A DNA stretch of 40,301 bases from CALCEB01 sp035531475 (GTDB taxonomy: Bacteria; Acidobacteriota; Terriglobia; UBA7540), in assembly GCA_035531475.1 (NCBI GenBank), contig DATKST010000091.1, positions 1-40,301 on the forward strand. Direction: 5' to 3'. The translations under genes and the position numbers were made by a program. Under the pieces are notes generated by a model. It was not told where the DNA came from. It was given only the letters and a program-made list of their open reading frames with translations, and did no database searches. Below, piece by piece: positions 8,321-15,790 of the stretch; the stretch's first letter is position 1; each line of letters opens with the position of its first letter.

Positions 8321-10069
8321 ATGGGAGAGAAACCCGAAACCTTGTCAAAATCCGGCACGCAAGAGCTGTTGCGCGACTACGACACGGTGAAGCTCGATCT
8401 CGCCTCGTCCATTCAGGCCGCTTTGCGGCTTGTGAATCATGAGTGCGACCGGGAGAGCCATAACAGGATCAGGGATCTGCTGACCAATCTGGCGGAGGAC
8501 CGCTTTGTGCTGGCCGTCGTCGGACAATTCAGCCGGGGGAAGAGTTCCTTGATGAATGCGCTGATGGGCATGGACCGCCTTCCCATCGGAATCGTGCCCC
8601 TGACCTCGGTGGTCACCAAGGTATCGTACGGAAATCCGGAGCGGGTCTGGATCGAGTACCCCAACAGTTTCTTGAGAGGAGAGATTCCGCTGGGCAAGCT
8701 TGCGGATTACGTTACGGAGACCGGAAACCCCGGCAACCAGCGGGGTATTGCCGCGGCGGAGGTACAACTCCCCTCGGAGTTCTTGCGGCGGGGCATTTGC
8801 TTTGTAGATACGCCCGGCGTTGGCTCAGCCATCCGGGCGAATACCCAAACCACCAGGCAATTCCTGCCCCAGGCGGATGCGGTGGTTTTTGTCACCGCTT
8901 TTGATTCGCCCCTGGGCCGCGAGGAGGTCGACTTCCTCCAGGAGGTGAGAGAGCACGTCAGGAAGATATTCATCGTGGTGAACAAGCTTGACCTCGTTCC
9001 TCCCGGCGAGCGTGATCACGTCCTCACGTTCATCCGCGAGCGTCTCGAAAACGAAGCAGGGATCGACAGTCCGAAGCTCTTTGCGGTTTCGTCGCTCCAC
9101 GGGCTGCGGGCCAAACTCACCGGGTCCGCCGAGGCGGTTGTGCAGAGTGGTCTGGCGTCCCTGGAAGAGAATCTCATCCATTTCTTGACAACCGGGAAGA
9201 CTGCGGAATTCCTCATCCGAACCTGCGACCGGGCTATTGCCTCCATTGCTGAGATCGATCCGCCCGTGGTTGTGGGCAACCAAGCCACCGCATGGAACGG
9301 TGTAATCAAAAGCTTGGACGCTATGCGATGCCAGTTGACGGAAGGCCCGAAACCATCTCCGTCCCCTTCTTCGCGAGAAGCGCGGGCGATACCCGAGGCC
9401 GATCTCATGCAGGCGGTTCGGAAGCCCTGCCAAGTGTGCACGAGAGTGGCCGAAGGGATGTTTAAGTTCATGGCGAAGTTTCAGTACCAGGTCATCATGG
9501 ACGAGAATGAGCGAAAGATACTGGCGGCGAGAGGGGGACTTTGCCCATTACACACGTGGCAGTATGCGGAAATTGCGTCGCCGCAGGGCATCTCGGCTGC
9601 CTACCCCGCCGTGCTGGCTTCAGTGAGCCAGAGACTCACAAACCTGGCGGCAGCTCATGCCGCAAATGACCTCTGGGCTGGGACTCGGAACCTTCTGACA
9701 GGAGTGGACAAGTGCCGGGCCTGCCAGGAACAACTCGCCCTCGAGCGCACTGCATTAGAGCATATTGCGCGAAAAATGACTCCAGCGGACGGAGACCAAT
9801 CAGCCCCCTTGCCTGTCCTGTGCCTGCGGCATTTAAGCGATCTCTTGCAAATGGCGCCGAAGTCAGAGTGGGCGGCTGATCTGATCGAGTTTGAAGCGGC
9901 GCTCTTTGAACGGCTGGCTGAGAATATGCGGCGCTACGCGCTAAAGCACGATGCGCTTCGCCGCGGCACGGAGAGCGAAGATGAGCGGGTGGCTTACTAT
10001 CGAGGTCTTAGCCAACTGGCTGGCGACAAACGGTTGCAAACACCGTGGCGGGTGGAACGCTTGATCTGA
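8321..10069 (+). CDS. Dynamin-like GTPase fused to paired zinc modules
   Basis: A 582-residue fusion. The N-terminal half is a dynamin-family GTPase: G1 GQFSRGKS at 68-75, G2 threonine in PLTSVVT near 95, G3 DTPG at 163-166 and G4 NKLD at 221-224. The C-terminal half has two repeats of CxxC followed about 35 residues later by CxxH: C370/C373 with C408/H411, and C465/C468 with C501/H504. This resembles the DUF6062-like protein encoded at 17545-18330. The long helical stalk of typical bacterial dynamins is missing and is replaced by these probable zinc-binding helices. It follows enolase by 28 bases in the fluoride-controlled operon. A membrane-surface GTPase role is inferred. Confidence 0.85.
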   Translation: MGEKPETLSKSGTQELLRDYDTVKLDLASSIQAALRLVNHECDRESHNRIRDLLTNLAEDRFVLAVVGQFSRGKSSLMNALMGMDRLPIGIVPLTSVVTKVSYGNPERVWIEYPNSFLRGEIPLGKLADYVTETGNPGNQRGIAAAEVQLPSEFLRRGICFVDTPGVGSAIRANTQTTRQFLPQADAVVFVTAFDSPLGREEVDFLQEVREHVRKIFIVVNKLDLVPPGERDHVLTFIRERLENEAGIDSPKLFAVSSLHGLRAKLTGSAEAVVQSGLASLEENLIHFLTTGKTAEFLIRTCDRAIASIAEIDPPVVVGNQATAWNGVIKSLDAMRCQLTEGPKPSPSPSSREARAIPEADLMQAVRKPCQVCTRVAEGMFKFMAKFQYQVIMDENERKILAARGGLCPLHTWQYAEIASPQGISAAYPAVLASVSQRLTNLAAAHAANDLWAGTRNLLTGVDKCRACQEQLALERTALEHIARKMTPADGDQSAPLPVLCLRHLSDLLQMAPKSEWAADLIEFEAALFERLAENMRRYALKHDALRRGTESEDERVAYYRGLSQLAGDKRLQTPWRVERLI

Positions 10070-10147
10070 AAACCGGCGTGACGGAGTGAAAGCCTCGTTC
10101 TCGAAGCGTCCGAAGAGCGAGCGTTCGACAACGGTCGCGGGGGACCT

Positions 10148-10432
10148 ATGAATGCTCCATCTGGAAAACTCACCACCACGGGCGTTGCTGACTCGCCCGG
10201 CGTGATTGAATTGCCTGAACACATTTTGAGAGCAATACGAATGGAAGGTGCTTACCGCGAAGTGGCAATTCATTCCGCAACTGGCCGGGTACTGAGTTTG
10301 CTTTCTCTGGAAGGATTCTATGATTCGTACTCGGATGTTTACGACCTGAATGGTCGCCGTTGGAAAATCCAATGCCACATAGTCACACCCACTGGAGAAA
10401 CAATCTACACGCTGGAGCATGTGCGGGATTGA
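10148..10432 (+). CDS. Unrecognised 94-residue protein
   Basis: A small soluble protein, probably beta-rich in its second half (GRVLSLLSLEGFYDSY, then RWKIQCHIVTPTGET). GCGGGGGACC precedes the ATG. It is the last gene of the riboswitch-2 operon, 78 bases after the GTPase fusion, and is followed by candidate terminators. There is no signal peptide or membrane segment. The function is unknown; its context suggests an accessory to the GTPase or the fluoride response. Confidence 0.65.
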   Translation: MNAPSGKLTTTGVADSPGVIELPEHILRAIRMEGAYREVAIHSATGRVLSLLSLEGFYDSYSDVYDLNGRRWKIQCHIVTPTGETIYTLEHVRD

Positions 10433-10436
10433 GCGG

Positions 10437-10525
10437 AGCGCCAATGGCGCTTTCACCATCCGGCTGCGGATAGCGCACTGAAGAAGGCTTCGCGCTTTGC
10501 CGGCGGCTGCGGCACCGGCGGTTTT
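10437..10525 (+). terminator. Two candidate terminator hairpins
   Basis: AGCGCC-AAT-GGCGCT (10437-10451) is a perfect six-pair stem followed by a short T run. GCCGG (10499-10503) pairs with CCGGC (10515-10519) ahead of GGTTTT. Either could end the riboswitch-2 transcript before the third riboswitch. Confidence 0.4.
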
Positions 10526-10601
10526 CTCAGGAGTGAGTCGATCCTAATGAGTGGAATTCATAGCCGTCTAAACGACTTCGAAGTGTGATAGGTATTAAGA
10601 G

Positions 10602-10666
10602 TGGGCGATGGGGTTCGCCTGAAAAATCCTCGCGAAAGCGAGGTAATGACTCCTGCCGCGGCGTGG
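10602..10666 (+). ncRNA. Fluoride riboswitch 3
   Basis: A crcB-motif aptamer: GGGCGATGGGGTTCGCC, a well-formed CCTCGC-GAAA-GCGAGG hairpin (10628-10643) and TAATGACTCCTGCC. Unlike the other copies, the hairpin after the aptamer (CCTGCC 10652-10657 with GGCGGG 10665-10670) lacks a T tract, so control may be translational or through another structure. The next start codon with a good ribosome binding site is at 10716. Confidence 0.9.
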
Positions 10667-10715
10667 CGGGACCTGCTGTTTCCAGCCTGCCAGCCCGAGA
10701 ACTGTGGAGGCTCAG

Positions 10716-10874
10716 ATGGAACCCCTGCCTTGCATTTGTCACCTGGCTGAAATCATACCCCCTCAGCATTCCTTCTGTCCCTTTCAAGCTGCGCTACAGT
10801 CTTTCCACGAGTTCATCGCAGGCGCGGCGCGCCAGGCGGGTTCCCAAGAGTCGAAGGATGGCTGCTGTGGTTGA
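10716..10874 (+). CDS. Possible 52-residue leader or small protein
   Basis: An ATG with GTGGAGG five bases upstream opens a 52-residue frame directly after riboswitch 3. It is cysteine- and histidine-containing (CICH near the start, CCG at the end) and ends 17 bases inside the next gene, so it could couple translation of that gene. No family is recognised. It is either a true small protein, a leader peptide, or an artefact of a frame difference at the start of the 10858 gene. Confidence 0.4.
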   Translation: MEPLPCICHLAEIIPPQHSFCPFQAALQSFHEFIAGAARQAGSQESKDGCCG

Positions 10875-11352
10875 AAAAGCAAGGTTGAAATTTGAAGGTA
10901 CCTGCGACCAAAAGCAGGAAGTTGCGGCGCCATTGCGGACTTTGGAAGCGTCTGCAATTCGTTTGAATGAATTGTTTCACTTTTTTGACTCGGCCCTCGT
11001 CCGACGCCCGCCTTGGCGCCCGGCAAAGGCGGAACAGGTTCAAAGGCTGATTGCTCACCTGCGCTCCAGGATCACGCAAGCGGTCAGCGATTTCGGGCTG
11101 CAGCGCGTTCACCAGGATCCGGGCCTTGAGGCTGCGTCCCTGTTGGCATTAATGAATGAGAGCGTTCAGCGGCTCTCCCACCCTGACAATCGGGACAAAC
11201 CACCCGCAGACATCGCACGGCATGTTTCAGCACTGGCGAGTGACTGCCTGAGAATCGTGGAAGAGATCAACACGGCCATTGGCATAAACATCCCTGATGC
11301 CGCAGTGGCCGGTTTGGACCCCCCAAAAAGTGAGCAACACCTGGGAGTATAA
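10858..11352 (+). CDS. Helical protein resembling a dynamin N-domain
   Basis: 164 residues from the ATG at 10858; the frame is open further upstream but would run through the riboswitch. The protein is predicted mainly alpha-helical. Residues about 55-80 (PAKAEQVQRLIAHLRSRI onward) align with residues 51-76 of the GTPase encoded at 18458-20527 (PAQAKLVQDYIARIRAQM onward), about 10 of 27 identical. The similarity appears to continue to a PP..I..L...I..INT segment. It may be a stand-alone version of that GTPase's N-terminal domain and could bind GTPase partners. The start has no clear ribosome binding site, consistent with coupling to the 52-residue frame upstream. Confidence 0.55.
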   Translation: MAAVVEKARLKFEGTCDQKQEVAAPLRTLEASAIRLNELFHFFDSALVRRPPWRPAKAEQVQRLIAHLRSRITQAVSDFGLQRVHQDPGLEAASLLALMNESVQRLSHPDNRDKPPADIARHVSALASDCLRIVEEINTAIGINIPDAAVAGLDPPKSEQHLGV

Positions 11353-12310
11353 ATTCGCGTTTCATGCTTGCGGGCCGGAGGATATCCCGCCTGAATTCAG
11401 TAATGGATACGATCGACTCGTACACTCGCATGGTCAGCCGGTCTTCGGCCTTTTCACTCCTGCGGTCGAGGAATCGGGCCGCATCGTCTCCCGGTGGCTT
11501 CCACCCAGAGTCATTTGGCTGTTCGGAGACTCGCTGGCTGTTGTGTCGCTTGATGTGAGATCCGACCAGGTCTTTATGACTGAGTGGCGGCGGGCTAACT
11601 TGTTGGGTTACGGATTGGCGGAATTCCTTCTCCATGGCTGGTTCAGCCTGTACCCCAATGACCCTTCGGAAGAGAAGTTTGTGATCCGCTTTCCGCCGCA
11701 GGCTGCAAGACACTTCGATGACCTTGCAGCAGTTCTGACGAACTGGTGCCTGGAAGGAGAAATGCGAACGGACATCTCCACTCATCAACCGATTGCCTTA
11801 CCGGGCATACCCAATAAATTTGCAAGCTTTCTTCAGGCTCACCCGAGGCTGGCCTCATCCCAGGGCTTCTTTTTCCAGCCAGCTATGAAACTCCAAGGGA
11901 GTGGGGAGCGGCGATGGGCGAACCTGCTCCTTCTTGTGAATCTTGAAAGCATCGTTGTACTGTCGGACCAGTATCAGCGAGAGTCTTCGGCATTCGGTGT
12001 TGAGATGACTTTTCTTCCTTTGAAGGGAGTTAGATCAGCCCGTTGGCATGAATCTCCGGACGGCCACGCGGCCGTTCTCCAAGTGCTTTTGGGGGAAACG
12101 AACTGCAGACTACTACTTTCGTGGCAGGTTTTCGACGGCCTCAAGCCTTACGCATTTCGATTTCTCGATGCGGTCGATGCTTTGCTCGATCAAGCAGGCC
12201 ACCCGCGCGCTTCTCAGGAAAGGGTCGGGACGCCTGGGGATGAGGTGATAGCCGCGAATGAATCATTGACGAACGAGAATGGAAATTGTGCGGACGACAA
12301 GAGAAATTGA
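11297..12310 (+). CDS. Protein with two probable PH-like domains
   Basis: 337 residues. Two beta-rich blocks each followed by a helix are visible: roughly 45-150 (VIWLFGDSLAVVSLD ... FDDLAAVLTNW) and 205-300 (NLLLLVNLESIVVLSD ... FRFLDAVDALLD). This pattern resembles bacterial PH-like domains, which bind membranes or proteins, but the assignment is by eye. It overlaps the preceding gene by 56 bases; a GTG at 11330 would reduce the overlap. It overlaps the next gene by 32 bases. It sits in the riboswitch-3 operon. No catalytic motif is seen. Confidence 0.6.
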   Translation: MPQWPVWTPQKVSNTWEYKFAFHACGPEDIPPEFSNGYDRLVHSHGQPVFGLFTPAVEESGRIVSRWLPPRVIWLFGDSLAVVSLDVRSDQVFMTEWRRANLLGYGLAEFLLHGWFSLYPNDPSEEKFVIRFPPQAARHFDDLAAVLTNWCLEGEMRTDISTHQPIALPGIPNKFASFLQAHPRLASSQGFFFQPAMKLQGSGERRWANLLLLVNLESIVVLSDQYQRESSAFGVEMTFLPLKGVRSARWHESPDGHAAVLQVLLGETNCRLLLSWQVFDGLKPYAFRFLDAVDALLDQAGHPRASQERVGTPGDEVIAANESLTNENGNCADDKRN

Positions 12311-13247
12311 GGCCCTCATCGAAGAGCTCAATAACCCTATCCAATGCGATCAAGCGCTTTTGGCGTTGATCGGCGAGGGTAAGGCGGCCGTGCCTGCGCT
12401 CGTGGAGTTTCTTCGCACTGCAAAGCCGTCGAGTCTGCCGCAGGCAAGGCTGCTGGCGGTCGAAGGGCTAGGCTTATTGAAGGGCGACGACGCGCTCGAC
12501 GCCCTGATCGCCGTTGCCACTGAGCGCCTTGCCGAAATTACCGACCCTGTGGTTCGCTTGGCGGAAGAAAGCGTTGCCAGCCGGGCGGCCCTTGCTTTGG
12601 CGGACTTTTCGGATCCCCGCGCTCTTGAGACACTGCTGCGGCTCGCGCCAGGAAAGCCGTTGGTTGGCGTCGCTGAGGCCTTCGAAAAGCTGAGAGATCG
12701 CCGGGCCGTCCCTCACCTGGTGCGTTGGCTGGAGGATGATTTTGTGGCGGAACCGGCGGCTCGTGCGATTCGCGCTTTCGGCCGGGCAGCAATGCCGAGT
12801 CTGCTGGAATCCTTAAATGAAAGACGCCGCCAGCACGGCATCGAGACGCGGCTGAGCCAGCGGCGTAGGTGGCGGATTCTTGAAATTCTCGACGTCCTCC
12901 TTGAGGGCGATGAGATCAGCGTGCTTGAAGCGTTCTTGGGAGACCCGGTTGAGGAAGTCCGCCTCAAGGCCGCGAATGCAATTCTCAACCACGGGAATCC
13001 GGACCAGCAGCGGCGTGCTTTCAAGATTGGGCTGCGACTGCTCGATTCGCACGAAAGAGATATCCGCGCTGCCGCTGAGGAACTTTTGCGCGGCCACCTT
13101 GCGGCGGGACCTGACTTGCTGGAAGAAGAAATTCAGAAGCGGAGAGCCGCAGGTGAATCGGAGCACATAATCTTTCCACGGGAGAGCGCGCTCGCCCTCC
13201 TGGTACGAATTCAAAGGCAAACAAACCGCTCCGCGGAGCCTTCATGA
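12279..13247 (+). CDS. HEAT-repeat scaffold protein
   Basis: A 322-residue all-helical protein made of HEAT/PBS-lyase type repeats: ALLALIGEGKAAVPALVEFL, LLKGDDALDALIAVA, SDPRALETLLRLA, RDRRAVPHLVRWLEDD, VEEVRLKAANAIL and similar units across most of its length. Such proteins act as protein-protein scaffolds. It overlaps the PH-like gene upstream and shares a four-base ATGA overlap with the MFS gene downstream, so all three are tightly coupled. There is no signal peptide. A second, shorter HEAT protein lies in the same operon at 14520. Confidence 0.8.
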   Translation: MEIVRTTREIEALIEELNNPIQCDQALLALIGEGKAAVPALVEFLRTAKPSSLPQARLLAVEGLGLLKGDDALDALIAVATERLAEITDPVVRLAEESVASRAALALADFSDPRALETLLRLAPGKPLVGVAEAFEKLRDRRAVPHLVRWLEDDFVAEPAARAIRAFGRAAMPSLLESLNERRRQHGIETRLSQRRRWRILEILDVLLEGDEISVLEAFLGDPVEEVRLKAANAILNHGNPDQQRRAFKIGLRLLDSHERDIRAAAEELLRGHLAAGPDLLEEEIQKRRAAGESEHIIFPRESALALLVRIQRQTNRSAEPS

Positions 13248-14491
13248 GTAACCAGCCACAACTGGCGGAACCACCTCCGGCCCGGCCGGTCAGTCTCTGG
13301 CGGAACCGCAACGTCGTGGCAATGGGATTCACGAGCCTCCTCTCGGATGCCAGCCACGAGATGGCAACAACTATCTTGCCGGGTTTCCTCGCTGTTCTTG
13401 GCGTCTCGCCAGCGGCCCTGGGCGCCATTGAAGGGGTAGCAGACTCAACTTCGAGCTTCACAAAACTTCTCTCTGGCTGGCTTTCTGACCGCCTGGGGCA
13501 TCGAAAAGGCCTTGCCGTGGGCGGCTATTTTCTGACCGGAGCATCAAAGGCTCTCTTTGCGCTCGCCTATGGGTGGCCCCTGGTGCTCGCGGGGCGCACT
13601 CTCGCGTGGTTCGGGCGAGGCATTCGCGGGCCGTTGCGGGATGCAATGCTGGCTAATTCCGTTCCCGCCGAAGCTCGTGGCAAGGCCTTTGGATTTCACC
13701 GCGCAGGAGACACCGTGGGCGCGATCATCGGGCCTCTCCTGGGTGTTTGGCTGCTGGCCTACCTTCATCCACGAATGACTGATCCTTCCGAGCCTTTCCG
13801 CATCATCTTCCTGCTTACGCTCATTCCAGGTTTGGGCTCTGGCGTCGCATTCGCCGCCCTGGTTCACGAAAAGCGGGGCGCTCCGTCCCGAAGAGAGTTG
13901 TGGGCGACCATTACAGGCTTGCCACATTCCTTTCGCCGCTTCCTATTCGGCGTCGGCATCTTTGGGATGGGAGATTTTGCCCGAACACTCATGATTCTTG
14001 CGGCCACGCAGTTGCTCGCGCCGAAGTACGGTTTACAACACGCAGCGGAAATCGCGGGGTTGCTGTACGTCGGCCATAATGTGGTTTACGCCGCCTATTC
14101 CTATCCCGTGGGTGCGCTTTCGGACCGCTTGGGAAGGCGCGGATTGTTATCCCTGGGTTACTTTGCTGGAGCGCTGGCGGCAGCCGGCTTCCTTGCCGCT
14201 TTCCTATTGAAGTTGGATGTGATCATCTATCTTTTGTCACTCTTCGGACTGAGCGGATTCTCCATTGCCATCGTGGACGCACTCGAGGGCGCACTCACGG
14301 CTGATCTCGTTTCTGAGGACACTAGCCGCGGCACGGCTTATGGAGTGCTTGGGACCGTCAATGGCGTGGGTGACCTGGTGGCCAGCGTTCTCGTGGGAAC
14401 ACTCTGGACAGCCGTTTCTCCCGTTTCAGCTTTTGCCTATGCCGCGATCCTGATGGGATTGGGCGGCATCATCATCTACCGGGTGCGATGA
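13244..14491 (+). CDS. Major facilitator superfamily transporter
   Basis: A 415-residue membrane protein with about 12 hydrophobic segments. The MFS loop 2-3 signature is present as GWLSDRLGHRKGL, and a related copy (GALSDRLGRRGLL) appears in the second half. Conserved blocks such as SLLSDASHEM and ARTLAWFGRGIRGPLRDAML match a bacterial MFS subfamily often annotated simply as MFS transporter. The substrate is unknown. It overlaps the HEAT gene by four bases and shares the riboswitch-3 transcript, so export of fluoride-related or metal-fluoride species is conceivable but unproven. Confidence 0.88.
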   Translation: MSNQPQLAEPPPARPVSLWRNRNVVAMGFTSLLSDASHEMATTILPGFLAVLGVSPAALGAIEGVADSTSSFTKLLSGWLSDRLGHRKGLAVGGYFLTGASKALFALAYGWPLVLAGRTLAWFGRGIRGPLRDAMLANSVPAEARGKAFGFHRAGDTVGAIIGPLLGVWLLAYLHPRMTDPSEPFRIIFLLTLIPGLGSGVAFAALVHEKRGAPSRRELWATITGLPHSFRRFLFGVGIFGMGDFARTLMILAATQLLAPKYGLQHAAEIAGLLYVGHNVVYAAYSYPVGALSDRLGRRGLLSLGYFAGALAAAGFLAAFLLKLDVIIYLLSLFGLSGFSIAIVDALEGALTADLVSEDTSRGTAYGVLGTVNGVGDLVASVLVGTLWTAVSPVSAFAYAAILMGLGGIIIYRVR

Positions 14492-14519
14492 AAGATGGTG
14501 CGCCAGCGAGGACGTGGAC

Positions 14520-14909
14520 ATGACCTACTACTGCCCGTCATGTTGGGCTGAAATCCCCGATGGCGCCAGGTGCCCGGCTTGCGGGGCAGACGTTCAGCGT
14601 CTGGCTCAGGAAACTTACGAGGAAAAGTTGATTCGCTCCCTGCACCATCCCGAGCCGACGGTCCCGGTCCGGGCTGCGACGATTCTTGGGGATCTTCGCT
14701 CCAAGTCCGCCGTCGATGCGCTGATTGAAGCCGCCATGTCGAGTCAAGACCCATATCTACAGGAAGCTGCGGTTCAGGCGCTCGGGAGCATTGGCGATGC
14801 GCGCGCCCTGCCTTGCCTGGAACGCCTGAGCCGCGAAGGCGCTGTTCGAGTGAGGATTGCCGCCCGGCGCGCGATGGGCATCACAAGAGACGCGAACCAA
14901 AGCAAATAA
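14520..14909 (+). CDS. Zinc-ribbon plus HEAT-repeat protein
   Basis: 129 residues from the ATG at 14520 (a GTG at 14514 is also in frame). The N-terminus has a zinc ribbon, CPSC then CPAC about ten residues later, followed by HEAT/PBS-lyase repeats (EPTVPVRAATILGDLRSKSA, DPYLQEAAVQALGSIGDARA). A GAGG lies about 10-15 bases upstream. It is in the riboswitch-3 operon between the transporter and the ATPase. A scaffold or adaptor role is inferred from the repeats. Confidence 0.78.
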   Translation: MTYYCPSCWAEIPDGARCPACGADVQRLAQETYEEKLIRSLHHPEPTVPVRAATILGDLRSKSAVDALIEAAMSSQDPYLQEAAVQALGSIGDARALPCLERLSREGAVRVRIAARRAMGITRDANQSK

Positions 14910-14916
14910 TTCTCAA

Positions 14917-15747
14917 ATGGGCAAGATGACCGTCAATTTGCCAGACCACTCCATGGGTCTCTTCCTAGGGCGGGAAAAGGAAGCCCGTCGTTTGCAAGTG
15001 GCGATTCATGCGCGGCAGAGCTTGATGATTGCCGGTCCAGAGGGCATCGGGAAAACGGCACTGGTTTCAAAGGTGATCGCTGAACTTTCCCCTGCCATGC
15101 GGCAGCGCTGTATTTATGTTTCGAGCGTCAAGGACCTTCACGATCTCTTGCGCCAATTGATCCGCTCCTTATTTGAAGCGGAGGACGCCGGACTACGGCG
15201 AGAGCTTCACGCAGCGGGCGTTTCAAAGCCGGGCCTCGACGTGTGGTTCAAAAGCCTTTCGACCAGCCGGCTTCGAGGCACGCTTTACCGCACCGTGCAA
15301 GGCAATGACTACCGCATTTTTCTTGATCATTTTCCTCCGCTCACTCGCGGAATGGCCCGGGTCATCAAGGAGCTTTTTTGGATGCGCGCCACGCCGGTCT
15401 ATCTTGTGCCGAAGCAACCGGCGGCCATCATGGCAGGCGTGGCCAGCCACTACTTCTATTGGGGAGAAAGAGAACTGCTGAATCTTAGGCCGCTTCCGGC
15501 TCATTTGGCGCGCGAAATATTGGAAGCTTGCATTCAACGATTTGGCTTGGCCAGGCTTGATCTTGAAGGGTTCCGCGAAGAAGTTCTAGAACTAAGCCGG
15601 TTGGTTCCGGGCGCGATCGTCACGATGTGTGAAATGGCGGCCGATCCGCACTACCAATTCGATTCACAGATCAAAACAAAGCTCGTTCACATCGACTACC
15701 TGATGAGAGGGTGCGCTGCCAATTTTGACAGCGCACGAACGCCGTGA
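14917..15747 (+). CDS. AAA-type P-loop ATPase
   Basis: 276 residues from the ATG eight bases after the previous stop; the same frame is open farther upstream, inside the zinc-ribbon gene. It starts with FLGREKEARRLQ, typical of AAA/STAND-like ATPases that begin just before the P loop. Walker A is GPEGIGKT at 40-47 and a probable Walker B is YRIFLDHF at 132-138. The C-terminal part is helical (LRPLPAHLAREILEACIQRF, then a sensor-like segment). There is no obvious DNA-binding domain. It ends the riboswitch-3 operon and is convergent, 43 bases away, with the minus-strand GTPase operon. A chaperone-like or regulatory role for the GTPase system is inference. Confidence 0.75.
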   Translation: MGKMTVNLPDHSMGLFLGREKEARRLQVAIHARQSLMIAGPEGIGKTALVSKVIAELSPAMRQRCIYVSSVKDLHDLLRQLIRSLFEAEDAGLRRELHAAGVSKPGLDVWFKSLSTSRLRGTLYRTVQGNDYRIFLDHFPPLTRGMARVIKELFWMRATPVYLVPKQPAAIMAGVASHYFYWGERELLNLRPLPAHLAREILEACIQRFGLARLDLEGFREEVLELSRLVPGAIVTMCEMAADPHYQFDSQIKTKLVHIDYLMRGCAANFDSARTP

Positions 15748-15790
15748 AGCTGTTTCAAGGTGGGGAAGAGTCTGAATGCGGTATCGGACA

